From contig JADGOA010000122.1 of the NCBI GenBank assembly GCA_017883215.1, forward strand, positions 1 to 9,702: a stretch of DNA of 9,702 bases. Direction: 5' to 3'. The notes under the pieces were generated by a model, which was not told the DNA's origin, did no database searches, and saw only the letters and a list, made by a program, of their open reading frames with translations. This DNA is from Thermoanaerobaculia bacterium. Lineage in GTDB: Bacteria > Acidobacteriota > Thermoanaerobaculia > Gp7-AA8. The position numbers and the translations under genes are program-made. This document shows, in pieces, positions 8,162 to 9,702 of this stretch; positions within the stretch are counted from its first letter, which is position 1; each line of letters opens with the position of its first letter.

Positions 8162-8386
8162 ATGGGACGCAGAACGACACGCCGGCCGGGACGGCGTCAG
8201 GAAATCAACCGGCCGTCGACATTCTTCATCGTGGCGCTGGCGATCGGGCTCATCCTCTTTTTCATCGGGCTCGCGATCATCGTCCGTCGCCCGCAGAAGC
8301 CGCAGCGGCTCGGGGCGGCGGCCTCGGAACCTGCGACGCTGATCGTTTGCGCTTCGCCGGCGACAGCGGGCAGCGGTAGCGTGTAG
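8162..8386 (+). CDS. Small single-pass membrane protein, hypothetical
   Basis: A possible 74-residue protein of no recognised family. It has an arginine-rich start (MGRRTTRRPGRRQE), one strongly hydrophobic helix of about 22 residues (20-41, FFIVALAIGLILFFIGLAII), a basic edge (VRRPQKPQR), and a low-complexity Ala/Ser-rich tail ending in the inverted repeat at 8376. The helix makes it more believable than a random frame. Against it: there is no Shine-Dalgarno before the ATG, and both neighbours are repeats. A TACGAT box at 8148-8153 lies 8 nt before the ATG and could give a leaderless mRNA, but no good -35 box is present. The gene converges on the beta-propeller gene. Confidence 0.4.
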   Translation: MGRRTTRRPGRRQEINRPSTFFIVALAIGLILFFIGLAIIVRRPQKPQRLGAAASEPATLIVCASPATAGSGSV

Positions 8387-8414
8387 GGTCGACCTGCCCG
8401 CTACACGCTACACG
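8376..8414. terminator. Inverted repeat between convergent genes, possible bidirectional terminator
   Basis: GTAGCGTGTAG (8376-8386) is perfectly complementary to CTACACGCTAC (8401-8411), giving an 11-bp stem with a 14-nt loop. The right arm runs into a tandem of two CTACACG heptads (8401-8414). An alternative stem pairs GGGCAG (8368-8373) with CTGCCC (8394-8399). It contains the stop codon of the small membrane gene and lies 6 bp from the end of the beta-propeller gene. Only three Ts follow, so termination by the intrinsic mechanism is uncertain. Confidence 0.45.
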
Positions 8415-8420
8415 CTTTGC

Positions 8421-9452
8421 CTACGGCGCCAGCTCGATGATGTGGAAAGTCCCAGGCAGGATCGACGGCCGCGGGCGGGGACGCTCGGGCGTCGGCGCCG
8501 GCGGCGGGCCGAACTTCGCGGTCACCACGAACAGATGATGATTCTTCTCGTCGAGCTCCATCGTCCGGGCACCGCGCTCCGTGGCGACGTTGTCGACGAC
8601 CTCGTACTTGTCGGGCGCGAGCTGGCGGATCACGGTGAGCGTTCCATCGCCCCCGTTGGAGCTGAACACCAGCTTTTCTGACGCGTCGAACGCGTTCCCA
8701 TCGACACCGGCGCCGATCGGCACGGTCGCAACCACGCGTCCGGCATCGGCATCGCTCACCGCCAGCACCTTGTTCGCGCATCCGCTGAAGAGGCGACGGT
8801 TCTTCCGATCGATGGCCAGTCCGGACGGCTCTTCGCATCCGGCGAGCTTCCACCTCTTCACGACGGCGAGCGTCTTCGCGTCGAATCCGACGATCTCGCT
8901 CGTGTCTTCGATGTTGACGTAGACGCGTCCCGACCCGTCCGAAACCGCGAACTCCGGCTTCCCTCCCAACGCCAGGCTGCCGACGACCTTGCCTGAGGCG
9001 GCATCGATCGCGGTGGTGTTCTTCCCGCCGGCGTTGAACGTGAACACGCGCGCAGTCACGGGGTCGAACATGATCGCGTCGGGCCGCTCGTCCGTCTTTG
9101 CTTCACCGACGACGTTCAGTGAGGCCAGATCGAAGATGGTGACGTTCGAGGTGCGCCCGTTGCTGATGAATCCGCGATGCAGAGAGGGTGCGAGCGCGAT
9201 TCCATGCACGCCTTCGGTCTTGGGGATGGCGCCGATGGCTTTCCCCTTCTCGAGATCGACGACGGCAACGTGATCTCCGCGCGAGACGAAGAGCCGATTC
9301 GAAGCGGAATCGACCGTGAGGCAATCCCACCCCCCGTCGTCGCTGAGCGGGATGGTCCGCACGACGTGGTACGCCGGTTTCGCATCGCCCGCGGCAACGC
9401 AGATGAGCGGAACGAGGACGAGCAACGCCGCAAACAGGGCAATCTTTCTCAT
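8421..9452 (-). CDS. Secreted YVTN-type beta-propeller repeat protein
   Basis: A 343-residue exported protein. MRK and a hydrophobic stretch (4-20) form a signal peptide with a likely cut near VAA/GDA (20-24). Cys18 follows PLI, which is a poor lipobox, so lipoprotein processing is unlikely. About seven repeats of 35-45 residues follow, each of the form D-x-x-x-x-x-L/V-F-V-S … V-x-V/I-x-D-x-x-x-G-K-V-V-G, for example around 49-76, 130-158 and 214-246; this is the pattern of YVTN/NHL-like beta-propellers. A Pro/Arg-rich linker (316-329) interrupts the last blade. Cys206 and Cys225 could form a disulphide. The start is well supported by GGAGG five bases before the ATG (9458-9462). Such proteins bind ligands or partners at the cell surface or periplasm; nothing here names a partner. 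It looks transcribed alone. Confidence 0.8.
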   Translation of the reverse strand: MRKIALFAALLVLVPLICVAAGDAKPAYHVVRTIPLSDDGGWDCLTVDSASNRLFVSRGDHVAVVDLEKGKAIGAIPKTEGVHGIALAPSLHRGFISNGRTSNVTIFDLASLNVVGEAKTDERPDAIMFDPVTARVFTFNAGGKNTTAIDAASGKVVGSLALGGKPEFAVSDGSGRVYVNIEDTSEIVGFDAKTLAVVKRWKLAGCEEPSGLAIDRKNRRLFSGCANKVLAVSDADAGRVVATVPIGAGVDGNAFDASEKLVFSSNGGDGTLTVIRQLAPDKYEVVDNVATERGARTMELDEKNHHLFVVTAKFGPPPAPTPERPRPRPSILPGTFHIIELAP

Positions 9453-9499
9453 GGAAGCCTCCGCGTAGATGATGACATGGACGACGGCGGAATGCAGAA

Positions 9500-9555
9500 G
9501 CAGACCGCGGAAGGGAGTGTAAGTCGCGTGTCTTTCTCAGAGGCTGTGCAGAAAT
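9500..9555. repeat. Second copy of the palindromic-element end, with a heptad remnant
   Basis: CTCAGAGGCTGTGCAGAAAT at 9536-9555 is identical over 20 bp to 7959-7978, in direct orientation, and the sequences diverge immediately afterwards. Just before it, GCAGACCGCGG (9500-9510) matches part of the heptad array at 7829-7839. The same two repeat types therefore lie together on both sides of the segment holding the small membrane protein and the beta-propeller. A small GCGCG-TTCG-CGCGC hairpin follows at 9564-9577. Confidence 0.7.
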
Positions 9556-9578
9556 AGAGAGCGGCGCGTTCGCGCGCG

Positions 9579-9685
9579 TGTCATCCCGAGCCGGTTAACG
9601 GCGCAGGGGCCGGTGGAGCGGAAGTGACACTGTCATTCCGAGCCGGCGGAACCCCGGAGGGGTGGAGCGCGGCGAGGAATCCCCC
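9579..9685. repeat. Two GTCATTCCGAGC-type repeats in direct orientation
   Basis: TGTCATCCCGAGCCGG (9579-9594) recurs as TGTCATTCCGAGCCGG (9631-9646), 52 bp apart. Each is followed by GGTGGAGCG (9612 and 9661), and the second copy ends in GAGGAATCCCCC (9674-9685). This resembles the common intergenic GTCATTCCGAGC…GAGGAATCC repeat family. No gene is seen between 9453 and the end of the window. Confidence 0.65.
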
Positions 9686-9702
9686 GCCACCCCGGGAGTG
9701 CG

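Noticed and set aside
7969..8379. 136-codon plus-strand frame with QRHREHRD…LCPLRLCGE, and its counterpart at 7890-8180 minus
   Set aside because: These are translations of the CACAGAG palindromic repeat, a well-known source of spurious protein predictions.

Overview
The window is a stretch of GC-rich bacterial DNA. Dense coding regions are separated by intergenic gaps, and nearly every gap of any size holds short repeats. This repeat style (CACAGAG hairpins, GTCATCCTGAGC-like elements, short tandem heptads and octads) together with the gene content suggests a chromosome or metagenome contig of an Acidobacteriota-like or similar soil or sediment bacterium. That assignment is an inference; no rRNA or taxonomic marker is present.

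Left edge (1-531): the remains of a REP-associated tyrosine transposase (RAYT), entering from outside the window and broken by a one-base frameshift near 194. Two adjacent palindromes with the same CTG-G-CAG core follow its stop codon and look like its cognate REP sequences.

Centre (536-7684, minus strand, read right to left): a four-gene operon-like block. It begins with a fused [2Fe-2S]/molybdopterin hydroxylase of the xanthine dehydrogenase type, with a TTG start and a UACG-loop hairpin just before its ribosome binding site. An SsnA-like amidohydrolase follows, overlapping it by ATGA. Two different fold-type II PLP enzymes come next: a 500-residue unrecognised type and a 487-residue threonine-synthase-like type. 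A purine hydroxylase and an SsnA homologue also sit together in the E. coli ygfK-ssnA-ygfM-xdhD region, so the block is probably a purine or related N-heterocycle catabolic operon. The two PLP enzymes would then handle an amino-acid-like product downstream. No FAD subunit, ring-opening enzyme, transporter or regulator is visible. An inverted array of 8-bp repeats sits inside the operon, between the amidohydrolase and the first PLP gene.

Right part (about 7715-9702): the operon leader is followed by roughly 350 bp of nested repeats. These are inverted heptad arrays, a degenerate GTCAT-type palindrome, and a 143-bp palindromic element with 18-bp terminal inverted repeats. Then comes a possible 74-residue single-pass membrane protein (+), a short inverted repeat, and a secreted seven-bladed beta-propeller (YVTN-type) gene (-). 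The last 250 bp hold a further 20-bp copy of the palindromic element's end and two GTCATTCCGAGC-type repeats. No tRNA, rRNA or CRISPR array was seen.
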